Below, in pieces: positions 13,200 through 25,396 of a stretch of 64,000 nt of DNA. The translations under genes and the position numbers were made by a program. Origin of the DNA: Camelus bactrianus (lineage: Eukaryota; Chordata; Mammalia; Artiodactyla; Camelidae). The first letter of the stretch is position 1. The number at the start of each line of letters is the position of its first letter. The stretch covers positions 56,181,206 through 56,245,205 of the forward strand of contig NC_133555.1 of NCBI RefSeq assembly GCF_048773025.1. Direction: 5' to 3'. The notes beneath the pieces are model-generated. The model ran no database searches, was not told the origin of the DNA, and saw only the letters and a program-made list of their open reading frames with translations.

Positions 13200-16100
13200 G
13201 TAAAACCGAGTTGGAGCTTGTACCTCCCCATATATATGTATGGAATGGAGTTTGCAACTGAAAAGAAACTTTGTGTTCCCAACAAGCTAGGTGAAGGACG
13301 GCTTTCACACACACTTTTCTCTCAGAAATGATCAAGTGGAGAGACGTTCGTTCATCTAGCACTAAGGGAACGGGTTGCAGGATACACTATTTCTCTGCTT
13401 TCTCAGCCTGTTTCCTAGTGCCGGTTTGAAGTTCCTGCAGTTTTCACTGTAAAACGAGTTGGAGATAGTACCTCCCCATATATATATGTATGGAATGGAG
13501 TTTGCAACTGAAAAGAAACTTTGTGTTCCCAACAAGCTAGGTGAAGGACGGCTTTCACACACAATTATCTCTCAGAACTGAGCAAGTGGAGAGACGTTCT
13601 TTCATCTAGCACCAAGGGAACGGGTTGCAGGAGACACATTTTCTCTGCTTTCTCAGTCTGTTTCCTAATGCTGGTTTGAAGTTCCTGCATTTTTCACTGT
13701 CAAACCGATTTGGAGCTAGTACCTCACCAAATATATGGAAGGAGTGGAGTTTGCAACTGAAAAGAAACTTTGTGTTCCCAACAAGCTAGGTGAAGGACGG
13801 CTTTCACACACACTTATATCTCAGAACTGAGCAAGTGGAGAGACGTTCGTTCATCTAACACCAAGGGAACGGGTTTCCGGGGACACTTTTTCTCTGCTTT
13901 CCATTCTGTTTCCTAGTGCCGGTTTGAAGTTATTGCAGTTTTCACTGTCAAACCTTGTTGGAGCTAGTACCTCCCCATATATATGGAAGGAGTGGAGTTT
14001 GCAACTGAAAAGAAACTTTGTGTTCCCAACAAGCTAGGTGAAAGACGGCTTTCACACACACTTATCTCTCAGAACTGAGCAGGTGGAGAGACGTTCGTTC
14101 ATCTAGCACCAAGGGAACGGGTTGCAGGAGAAACTTTTTCTCTGCTTTCTCAGTATGTTTCCTAGTGCCGGTTTGAAGTTCCTGCAGTTTTCACTGTAAA
14201 ACCGAGTTGGAGCTAGTACCTCCCCATATATATGGATGGAGTGGTGTTTGCAACTGAAAAGAAACTTTGTGTTCCCAACAAGCTAGGTGAAGGACGGCTT
14301 TCACACACACTTATCTCTCAGAACTGAGCAGGTGGAGAGACGTTCGTTCATCTAGCACCAAGGGAACGGGTTGCATGAGCCACTTTTTCTCTGCTTTCTC
14401 AGTCTGTTTCCTAGTGCCGGTTTGAATTTCCTGCAGTTTTCACTGTAAAACCGAGTTGGAGCTAGTAAATCCCCATATATATGGATGGAGTGGAGTTTGC
14501 ATCTGAAAAGAAACTTTGTGTTCCCAACAAGCTAGTTGAGGGACGGCTTTCACACACACTTATCTCTCAGAACTGAGCAAGTAGAGAGACGTTCGTTCAT
14601 CTAGCACCAAGGGAACGGGTTGCAGGAGACACTTTTTCTCTGTTTTCTCAGTCTGTTTCCTAGTGCCCGTTTGAAGTTCCTGCAGTTTTCACTGTAAAAC
14701 AGAGTTGGAGCTAGTACATCCCCATATATATGTATGGATTGGAGTTTGCAACTGAAAAGAAACTTTATGTTCAAAACAAGCTAGTTGAAGGACGGCTTTC
14801 ACACACACTTATCTCTCAGAACTGAGCAATTGGAGAGACGTTCGTTCATCTAGCACCAAGGGAACGGGTTGCAGGAGACACTATTTCTCTGCTTATTCAG
14901 TCTGTTTCCTAGTTCCGGTTTGAAATTCCTGCAGTTTTCACTGTAAAACCGAGTTGGAGCTAGTACCTACCCATATATATGTATGGAATGGAGTTTGCAA
15001 CTGAAAAGAAACTTTGTGTTCCCAACAAGCTTTGTGAAGGACGGCTTTCACACACACTTATCTCTCAGAACTGAGCAAGTTGAGAGACGTTCGTTCATCT
15101 AGCACCAAGGGAACGTTTTGCAGGAGACACTTTTTCTCTGCTTTCTCAGTATGTTTCCTAGTGCCGGTTTGAAGTTCCTGCAGTTTTCACTGTAAAACCG
15201 AGTTGGAGCTAGTACCTCCCCATATATATGGATGGAGTGGAGTTTGCAACTGAAGAGAAACTTTGTGTTCCCAACAAGCTAGGTGAAGGACGGCTTTCAC
15301 ACACACTTATCTCTCAGAACTGAGCAGGTGGAGAGACTTTCGTTCATCTAGCACCAAGGGAACGGGTTGCATGAGACACTTTTTCTCTGCTTTCTCAGTC
15401 TGTTTCCTAGTGCCGGTTGGAATTTCCTGCAGTTTTCACTGTCAAACAGAGTTGGAGCTAGTACCTCCCCATATATATGGATGGAGTGGAGTTTGCAACT
15501 GAAAAGAAACTTTGTGTTCCCAACAAGCTGGTTGAGGGACGGCTTTCACACACACTTATCTCTCAGAACTGAGCAAGTAGAGAGACGTTCGTTCATATAG
15601 CACCAAGGGAACGGGTTGCAGGAGACACTTTTTCTCTGTTTTCTCAGTCTTTTTCCTAGTGCCCGTTTGAAGTTCCTGCAGTTTTCACTGTAAAACAGAG
15701 TTGGAGCTAGTACATCCCCATATATATGTATGGAATGGAGTTTGCAACTGAAAAGTAACTTTGTGTTCAAAACAAGCTAGTTGAAGGACGGCTTTCACAC
15801 ACACTTATCTCTCAGAACTGAGCAAGTGGAGAGACGTACGTTCATCTAGCACCAAGGGAATGGGTTGCAGGAGACACTATTTCTTTGCTTTCTCAGTCTG
15901 TTTCCTAGTGCCGGTTTGAAGTTCCTGCAGTTTTCACTGTAAATCCGAGTTGGAGCTAGTACCTACCCATATATATGTATGGAATGGAGTTTGCAACTGA
16001 AAAGAAACTTTGTGTTCCCAACAAGCTAGTTGAAGGACGGCTTTCACACACAACTATCTCTCAGAACTGAGCAAGTGGAGAGACGTTCGTTCATCTAGCA

Positions 16101-16685
16101 CCAAGGGAACGGGTTGCAGGAGTGACTTTTTCCCTGCTTTCTCAGTCTGTTTCCTAGTGCCGGTTTGAAGTTCCTGCAGTTTTCACTGTAATACCGTGTT
16201 GGAGCTTGTACCTCCCCATATATATGTATGGAATGGAGTTTGCAACTGAAAAGAAACTTTGTGTTCCCATCAAGCTAGGTGAAGGACGGCTTTCACACTC
16301 AATTATCTCTCAGAACTGAGCAAGTGGAGAGACGTTCGTTCATCTAGCACCAAGGGAACGGGTTGCAGGAGACACTTTTTCTCTGTTTTCTCAGGCTGTT
16401 TCCTAGTGCCGGGTTGAAGTTCCTACAGTTTTCACTGTAAAACCGAGTTGGAGCTAGTACCTCCCCATATATATGTATGGAATGGAGTTTGCAACTAAAA
16501 AGAAACTTTGTGTTCCCAACAAGCTAGGTGAAGGACGGCTTTCACACACACTTATCTCTCAGAACTGAGCAAGTGGAGAGACGTTCTTTCATCTAGCACT
16601 AAGGGAACGGGTAGCAGGAGACACTATTTCTCTGCTTTCTCAGCCTGTTTCCTAGTGCCGGTTTGAAGTTCCTGCAGTTTTCACT
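13200..16685. repeat. Long HOR type A, copy 3 (14 monomers, 3,486 bp)
   Basis: Every mark of 9714-13199 returns at +3,486, including rare ones such as GAACGTTTTGCAGG, CTTATTCAGTCTG and AACTAAAAAG. Visible differences are few: first monomer TAAAACCGAG for TAATACCGTG, CCAAATATATGG for CCATATATATGG near 13728, TTTATGTTCAAAAC near 14765, and GACGTACG near 15836. The low divergence indicates a recent duplication. Confidence 0.94.
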
Positions 16686-18426
16686 GTAAAACCGAGTTGG
16701 AGCTAGTACCTCCCCATATATATGTATGGAATGGAGTTTGCAACTGAAAAGAAACTTTGTGTTCCCATCAAGCTATTTGAAATACGGCTTTCACACACAC
16801 TTATCTCTCAGAACTGAGCAAGTGGAGAGACGTTCGTTCATCTAGCACCAAGGGAACGGGTTGCAGGAGACACTTTTTCTCTGCTTTCTCAGGCTGTTTC
16901 CTAGTGCCGGTTTGGAGTTCCTGCAGTTTTCACTGTAAAACCGGGTTGGAGCTTGTACCACCCATATATATGTATGGAATGGTGTTTGCAACTGAAAAGA
17001 AACTTTGTGTTCCCATCAAGCTAGTTGAAGGACGGGTTACACTCACACTTATCTCTCAGAACTGAGCAAGTGGAGAGACGTTCGTTCATCTAGCACCAAG
17101 GGAACGGGTTGCAGGAGACACTTTTTCTCTGCTTTCTCAGTCTGTTTCCTATTGCCGGTTGAAGTTCCTGCAGTTTTCACTGTAATACCGAGTTGGAGCT
17201 AGTACCTCCCCATATATATGGATGGAGTGGAGTTTGCAACTGAAAAGAAACTTTGTGTTCCCAACAAGCTAGGTGAAGGACGGCTTTCACACACACTTAT
17301 CTCTCAGAACTGAGCAGGTGGAGAGACTTTCGTTCATCTAGCACCAAGGGAACGGGTTGCATGAGAAACTTTTTCTCTGCTTTCTCAGTCTGTTTCCTAG
17401 TGCAGGTTTGAAGTTCCTGCAGTTTACACTGTCAAACCGAGTTGGAGCTAGTACCTCCCCATATATATGGATGGAGTGGACTTTGCAACTGAAAAGAAAC
17501 TTTGTGTTCCCAACAAGCTAGTTGAGGGACGGCTTTCACACACACTTATCTCTCAGAACTGCGCAAGTAGAGAGACGTTCGTTCATATAGCACCAAGGGA
17601 ACGGGTTGCAGGAGACACTTTTTCTCTTTTTTCTCAGTCTTTTTCCTAGTGCCCGTTTGAAGTTCCTGCAGTTTTCACTGTAAAACAGAGTTGGAGCTAG
17701 TACATCCCCATATATATGTATGGAATGGAGTTTGCAACTGAAAAGAAACTTTGTGTTCCAAACAAGCTAGTTGAAGGACGGCATTCACACACAATTATCT
17801 CTCACAACTGAGCAAGTGGAGAGACGTTCGTTCATCTAGCAACAAGGGAACTGGTTGCAGGAGTCACATTTTCCCTGCTTTCTCAGTCTGTTTCCTAGTG
17901 CCGATTTGAAGTTCCTGCAGTTTTCACTGTAATACCGTGTTGGAGCTTGTACCTCCCCATATATATGTATGGAATGGAGTTTGCAACTGAAAAGAAACTT
18001 TGTGTTCCCATCAAGCTAGGTGAAGGACGGCTTTCACACTCAATTAGCTCTCAGAACTGAGCAAGTGGAGAGACGTTCGTTCATCTAGCACCAAGGGAAC
18101 GGGTTGCAGGAGACACTTTTTCTCTGCTTTCTCAGGCTGTTTCCTAGTGCCGGTTTGAAGTTCCTGCAGTTTTCACTGTAAAACCGAGTTGGAGCTAGTA
18201 CCTCCCCATATATATGTATGGAATGGAGTTTGCAACTAAAAAGAAACTTTGTGTTCCCAACAAGCTAGGTGAAGGACGGCTTTCACACACACTTATCTCT
18301 CAGAACTGAGCAAGTGGAGAGACGTTCGTTCATCTAGCACTAAGGGAACGGGTTGCAGGAGACACTTTTTCTCTGCTTTCTCAGCCTGTTTCCTAGTGCC
18401 GGTTTGAAGTTCCTGCAGTTTTCACT
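16686..18426. repeat. Transition zone with diverged A-type monomers
   Basis: About seven monomers. Those at about 17183, 17430, 17680, 17929 and 18178 resemble A-type monomers (GGATGGAGTGG with CATGAGA; AGTTGAGGG with CATATAGC; ACAGAG with TACATCCCC; CCGTG with CACTCAATTA; AACTAAAAAG) but in abbreviated order and with private changes. Those at 16686 and 16936 (GCTATTTGAAATACGG, TACCACCCATATA) match nothing else I saw. The zone reads as the decayed edge of the HOR A region. Confidence 0.75.
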
Positions 18427-19421
18427 GTAAAATCGAGTTGGAGCTAGTACCTCCCCTTATATATGTATGGAATGGAGTTTGCAATTGAAAAGAAACTTTG
18501 TGTTCCCAACAAGCTAGATGAAGGACGGCTTTCACACACACTTATCTCTCAGAACTGAGCAAGTGGAGAGACGTTCGTTCATCTAGCACCAAGGGAACGG
18601 GTTGCAGGAGACACTTTTTCTCTGCTTTCTCAGTATGTTTCCTAGTGCCGGTTTGGAGTTCCTGCAGTTTTCACTGTCAAACCGAGTTGGAGCTAGTACC
18701 TCCCCTTATATATGTATGGAATGGAGTTTGCAACGGAAAAGAAACTTTGTGTTCCCAACAAGCTAGGTGAAGGACGGCTTTCACACACACTTATCTCTCA
18801 GAACTGAGCAAGTGGAGAGACGTACGTTCATCTAGCACCAAGGGAACGGTTTGCAGGAGACACTTTTTCTCTGGTTTCTCAGTCTGTTTCCTAGTGCCGG
18901 TTTGAAGGTCCTGCAGTTTTCACTGTGAAACCGAGTTGGAGCTTGTACCTCCCCATATATATGTATGGAATGGAGTTTGCAACTGAAAAGAAACTTTGTG
19001 TTCCCAACACCTAGGTGAAGGACGGCTTTCACACAAGCTTATCTCTCAGAACTGAGCAAGTGGAGAGACGTTCGTTCATATAGCACCAAGGGAACGGGTT
19101 GCAGGAGACACTTTTTCTCTGCTTTCTCAGTCTTTTTCCTAGCGCCGGTTTGAAGTTCCTGCAGTTTTCACTGTAAAACCGAGTTGGATCTTGTACCTCC
19201 CCATATATATGTATGGAATGGAGTTTGCAACTGAAAAGAAACTTTGAGTTCCCAACAAGCTAGGTGAAGGACGGCTACCACACACACTTTTCTCTCAGAA
19301 CTGAGCAAGTGGAGAGACGTTCGTTCATCTAGCACCCAGGGAACGGGTTGCAGGAGGCACTTTTTCTCTGCATTCTCAGTCTGTTTCCTAGTTCCGGTTT
19401 GAAGTTCCTGCAGTTTTCACT

Positions 19422-21164
19422 GTCAAACCGAGTTGGAGCTAGTAGCTCCCCTTATATATGTATGGAATGGAGTTTGCAACTGAAAAGAAACTTTGTGTTC
19501 CCAACAAGCTAGGTGAAGGACGGCTTTAACACACACTTATCTCTCAGAACTGAGCAAGTGGAGAGACGTTCGTTCATCTAGCATCAAGGGAACGGTTTGC
19601 AGTAGACACTTTTTCTCTGCTTTCTCAGTCTGTTTCCTAGTGCCGTTTTGAAGTTCCAGCAGTTTTCACTGTAAAACCGAGTTGGAGCTACAATCTCCCC
19701 ATATATATGTATGGATTGGGGTTTGCAACTGAAAAGAAACTTTGTGTTCCCAACAAGCTAGGTGAAGGACGGCTTTCACACACACTTATCTCTCAGAACT
19801 GAGCAAGTGGAGAGACGTTCGTTCATCTAGCACCAAGGGAACGGTTTGGAGGAGACACTTTTTCTCTGCATTCTCAGTCTGTTTCCTAGTGCCGGTTTGA
19901 AGTTCCTGCAGTTTTCACTGTAAAACAGAGTTGCAGCTAGTACCTCCCCATATATATGTATGGAATGGAGTTTGCAACTGAAAAGAATGTTTGTGTTCCC
20001 AACAAGATAGTTGAAGGATGGCTTTCACACACGCTAATCTCTCAGAACTGAGCAAGTGGAGAGACGTTCGTTCATCTAGCACCAAGGGAACGGGTTGCAG
20101 GAGACACTTTTTCTCTGCTTTCTCAGTCTGTTTCCTAGTGCCGGTTTGAAGTTCCTGCAGTTTTCTCTGTGAAACAGAGTTGGAGCTTGTACCTACCCAT
20201 ATATATGTATGGAATGGAGTTTGCAACTGAAAAGAAACTTTGTGTTCCCAACAAGCTAGGTGAAGGATGGCTTTCACACACACTTATCTCTCAGAACTGA
20301 GCAAGTGGAGAGACGTTCGTTCATCTAGCACCAAGGGAACGGGTTGCAGGAGACACTTTTTCTCTGCTTTCTCAGTCTGTTTCCTAGTGCCGGTTTGAAG
20401 TTCCTGCAGTTTACACTGTAATAACGAATTGGAGCTAGTACCTCCCCATATATATGGATGGAATGGAGTTTGCAACTGAAAAGAAACTTTGTGTTCCCAA
20501 CAAGCTAGGTGAAGGACGGCTTTCACACACACTTATCTCTCAGAACTGAGCAAGTGGAGAGACGTTCGTTCATCTAGCACCAAGGGAACGGGTTGCAGGA
20601 GACACTTTTTCTCTGCTTTATAAGTCTGTTTCCTAGTGCCGGTTTGAAGTTCCTGCAGTTTTCACTGTCAAAACGAGTTGGAGCTACTACCTCCCCGTAT
20701 ATATGGATGGAATGGAGTTTGCAACTGAAAAGAATCTTTGTGTTCCCAACAAGCTAGTTGAAGGACGGCTTTCAAACACACTTATCTCTCAGAACTGAGC
20801 AAGTTGAGAGACGTTCGTTCATCTAGCACCAAGGGAACGGGTTTCAGGAGACACTTTATCTCTGCTTTCTCAGTCTGTTTCCTAGTGCCGGTTTGAAGTT
20901 CCTGCAGTTTTCACTGTAAAACCGTGTTGGAGCTAGTACCTCCCCATATATATTTATGGAATGGAGTTTGCATCTGAAAAGAAACTTTGTGTTCCCAACA
21001 AGCTAGGTGAAGGACGGCTTTCACACACACTTATCTCTCAGAACTGAGCAAGTGGAGAGACGTTCGTTCATCTAGCTCCAAGGGAACGGTTTGCAGGAGA
21101 CACTTTTTCTCTGCATTCTCAGTTTGTTTCCTAGTGCCGGTTTGAAGTTCCTGCAGCTTTCACT
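19422..21164. repeat. Seven-monomer block, copy 1 of a 4,232 bp offset duplication
   Basis: Order of marks: TTTAACACACAC with GCATCAAGG; GGATTGGGG; GTTGCAGCTAG with GAATGTTTG; CTCTGTGAAACAGAG; TAATAACGAATTGG; CTACTACCTCCCCGT; CCGTGTTGG with ATATTTATGG. All recur at +4,232 (17 monomers). In the first monomer only the second half matches, which places the left joint inside it. Confidence 0.88.
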
Positions 21165-21911
21165 GTAAAACCGAGTTTTAGCTAGTACCTCCCCATATAT
21201 ATGTATGGAATGGAGTTTGCAATTGAAAAGAAACTTTGTGTTCCCTACAATCTAGGTGAAGGACGGCTTTCACACACACTTATCTCTCAGAACTGAGCAA
21301 GTGGAGAGACGTTTGTTCATCTAGCACCAAGGGAACGGGTTGCAGGAGACATTTTTTCTCTGCTTTCTCAGTCTGTTTCCTAGTGCCGGTTTGAAGTTCC
21401 TGCAGTTTTCACTGTAAAACCGAGTTGGAGCTACTATCTCCCCATATATATGTATGGATTGGGGTTTGCAACTGAAAAGAAACTTTGTGTTCCCAACAAG
21501 CTAGGTGAAGGACGGCTTTCACACACACTTATCTCTCAGAACTGAGCAAGTGGAGAGACGTTCGTTCATCTAGCACCAAGGGAACGGTTTGCAAGAGACA
21601 CTTTTTCTCTGCTTTCTCAGTCTGTTTCCTAGTGCCGGTTTGAAGTTCCTGCAGTTTTCACTGTAAAACCGAGTTGGAGCTAGTACCTCCCCATATATAT
21701 GTATGGAATGGAGTTTGCAACTGGAAAGAAAGTTTGTGTTCTCAAAAAGCTAGGTGAAGGATGGCTTTCACACACACTTATCTCTCAGAACTGAGCAAGT
21801 GGAGAGACGTTCGTTCATCTAGCACCAAGGGAACGGGTTGCAGGAGACACTTTTTCTCTGCTTTCTCAGTCTGTTTCCTAGTGCCGGTTTGAAGTTCCTG
21901 CAGTTTACACT

Positions 21912-22657
21912 GTAATAACGAATTGGGGCTAGTACCTCCCCATATATATGGATGGAATGGAGTTTGCAACTGAAAAGAAACTTTGTGTTCCCAACAATCT
22001 AGGTGAAGGACGGCTTTCACACACACTTATCTCTCAGAACTGAGCAAGTGGAGAGACGTTCGTTCATCTAGCACCAAGGGAACGGGTAGCAGGAGACACT
22101 TTATCTCTGCTTTATCAGTCTGTTTCCTAGTGCTGGTTTGAAGTTCCTGCAGTTTCACTGTCAAAACGAGTTGGAGCTACTACCTCCCCGTATATATGGA
22201 TGGAATGGAGTTTGCAACTGAAAAGAATCTTTGTGTTCCCAACAAGCTAGTTGAAGGACGGCTTTCACACACACTTTTCTCTCAGAAATGAGCAAGTGGT
22301 GAGACGTTCGTTCATCTAGCACCAAGGGAAAGGGTTGCAGGAGACACTTTTTCTCTGCTTTCTCAGTCTGTTTCCTAGTGCCGGTTTGAAGTTCCTGCAG
22401 TTTTCACTGTAAAACCGTGTTGGAGCTAGTACCTCCCCATATATATATATGGAATGGGGTTTGCAACTGAAAAGAAACTTTGTGTTCCCAACAAGCTAGG
22501 TGAAGGACGGCTTTCACACACACTTATCTCTCAGAACTTAGCAAGTGGAGAGACGTTCGTTCATCTAGCACCAAGGGAACGGGTTGCAGGAGACACTTTT
22601 TCTCTGCTTTCTCAGTCTGTTTCCTAGTGCCGGTTTGAATTTCCTTCTGTTTTCACT
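21912..22657. repeat. Three-monomer cassette, extra copy
   Basis: Monomers beginning TAATAACGAATTGGGG, CAAAACGAG with CTACTACCTCCCCGT, and TAAAACCGTGTTGG repeat the cassette at 20418-21164 (offset 1,494 bp, six monomers) and at about 24650-25396. The middle copy lacks one T in GCAGTTTCACTG near 22150. Confidence 0.87.
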
Positions 22658-23653
22658 GTAAAACCGTGTTGGAGCTAGTACCTACCCATATATATTTATG
22701 GAGTGGGTTTTGCAACTGAAAATAAACTTTGTGTTCCCAACAAGCTAGGTGAAGAACGGCTTTCACACACGCTTATCTCTCAGAACTGAGCAAGTGGAGA
22801 GACGTTCGTTCATCTAGCACCAAGGGAACGGGTTGCAGGAGACACTTTTTCTCTGCTTTCTCAGTCTGTTTCCTAGTGCCGGTTTGAAGTTCCTGCAGTT
22901 TTCACTGTAAAACCGAGTTGGAGCTTGTACCTCCCCATATATATGTATGGAATGGAGTTTGCAACTGAAAAGAAACTTTGTGTTCCCAACAATATAGGTG
23001 AAGGACGGCTTTCACACACACTTATCTCTCAGAACTGAGCAAGTAGAGAGACGTTCGTTCATCTAGCACCAAGGGTACGGGTTGCAGGAGACACATTTTC
23101 TCTGCTTTCTCAGAATGTTTCCTAGTGCCGGTTTGAATTTCCTGCAGTTTTCACTGTAAAACCGAGTTGGAGCTAGTACCTCCCCATATATATGTATGGA
23201 ATGGAGTTTGCAACTGAAAAGAAACTTTGTGTTCCCAACAAGCAAGGTGAAGTACGGCTTTCACACACAATTAACTCTCAGAACTGAGCAAGTGGAGAGA
23301 CGTTCGTTCATCTAGCACCAAGGGAACGGGTTGCAGGAGACACTTTTTCTCTGCATTCTCAGACTGTTTCCTAGTTCCGGTTTGAAGTTCCTGCACTTTT
23401 CACTGTCAAACCGAGTTGGAGCTAGTACCTCCCCTTATATATGTATGGATTGGGGTTTGCAACTGAAAAGAAACTTTGTGTTCCCAACAAGCTAGGTGAA
23501 GGACGGCTTTCACACACACTTATCTCTCAGAACTGAGCAAGTGGAGAGACGTTCGTTCATCTAGCACCAAGTGAACGGTTTGCAGGAGACACAATTTCTC
23601 TGGTTTCTCAGTCTGTTTCCTAGTGCCGGTTTGAAGTTCCTGCAGTTTTCACT

Positions 23654-25396
23654 GTAAATCCGAGTTGGTGCTTGTACCTCCCCATATATATGTATGGAAT
23701 GGAGTTTGCAACTGAAAAGAAACTTTGTGTTCCCAACAAGCTAGGTGAAGGACGGCTTTAACACACACTTATCTCTCAGAACTGAGCAAGTGGAGAGACG
23801 TTCGTTCATCTAGCATCAAGGGAACGGTTTGCAGGAGACACTTTTTCTCTGCTTTCTCAGTCTGTTTCCTAGTGCCGTTTTGAAGTTCCTGCAGTTTTCA
23901 CTGTAAAACCGAGTTGGAGCTACTATCTCCCCATATATATGTATGGATTGGGGTTTGCAACTGAAAAGAAACTTTGTGTTCCCAACAAGCTAGGTGAAGG
24001 ACGGCTTTCACACACACTTATCTCTCAGAACTGAGCAAGTGGAGAGACGTTCGTTCATCTAGCACCAAGGGAACGGTTTTGAGGAGACACTTTTTCTCTG
24101 CATTCTCAGTCTGTTTCCTAGTGCCGGTTTGAAGTTCCTGCAGTTTTCACTGTAAAACAGAGTTGCAGCTAGTACCTCCCCATATATATGTATGGAATGG
24201 ATTTTGCAACTGAAAAGAATGTTTGTGTTCCCAACAAGCTAGTTGAAGGATGGCTTTCACACACGCTTATCTCTCAGAACTGAGCAAGTGGAGAGACGTT
24301 CGTTCATCTAGCACCAAGGGAACGGGTTGCAAGAGACACTTTTTCTCTGCTTTCTCAGTCTGTTTCCTAGTGCCGGTTTGAAGTTCCTGCAGTTTTCTCT
24401 GTGAAACAGAGTTGGAGCTTGTACCACCCCATATATATGTATGGAATGGAGTTTGCAACTGAAAAGAAACTTTGTGTTCCCAACAAGCTAGGTGAAGGAT
24501 GGCTTTCACACACACTTATCTCTCACAACTGAGCAAGTGGAGAGACTTTCGTTCATCTAGCACCAAGGGAACGGGTTGCAGGAGACACTTTTTCTCTGCT
24601 TTCTCAGTCTGTTTCCAAGTGCCGGTTTGAAGTTCCTGCAGTTTACACTGTAATAACGAATTGGAGCTAGTACCTCCCCATATATATGGATGGAATGGAG
24701 TTTGCAACTGAAAAGAAACTTTGTGTTCCCAACAAGCTAGTTGAAGGACGGCTTTCACACACACTTATCTCTCAGAACTGAGCAAGTGGAGAGACGTTCG
24801 TTCATCTAGCAACAAGGGAACGGGTAGCAGGAGACACTTTTTCTCTGCTTTATCAGTCTTTTTCCTAGTGCCGGTTTGAAGTTCCTGCAGTTTTCACTGT
24901 CAAAACGAGTTGGAGCTACTACCTCCCCGTATATATGGATGGAATGGAGTTTGCAACTGAGAAGAATCTTTGTGTTCCCAACAAGCTAGTTGAAGGACGG
25001 CTTTCACACACACTTATCTCTCAGAACTGAGCAAGTGGAGAGACGTTCGTTCATCTAGCACCAAGGGAACGGGTTGCAGGAGACACTTTTTCTCTGCTTT
25101 CTCAGTCTATTTCCTAGTGCCGGTTTGAAGTTCCTGCAGTTTTCACTGTAAAATCGTGTTGGAGCTAGTACCTCCCCATATATATTTATGGTATGGAGTT
25201 TGCAACTGAAAAGAAACATTGTGTTCCCAACAAGCTAGGTGAAGGATGGCTTTCACACACACTTATCTCTCAGAACTGAGCAAGTGTAGAGACGTTCGTT
25301 CATCTAGCACCAAGGGAACGGGTTGCAGGAGACACTTTTTCTCTGCTTTCTCAGTCTGTTTCCTAGTGCCGGTTTGAAGTTCCTTCTGTTTTCACT
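23654..25396. repeat. Seven-monomer block, copy 2 of the 4,232 bp offset duplication
   Basis: Matches 19422-21164 in order. The start of the first monomer differs (TAAATCCGAGTTGGTGCTTG against CAAACCGAG), and several private substitutions separate the copies (for example TTTATGGTATGG), so this pair looks older than the HOR A copies. Confidence 0.88.
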
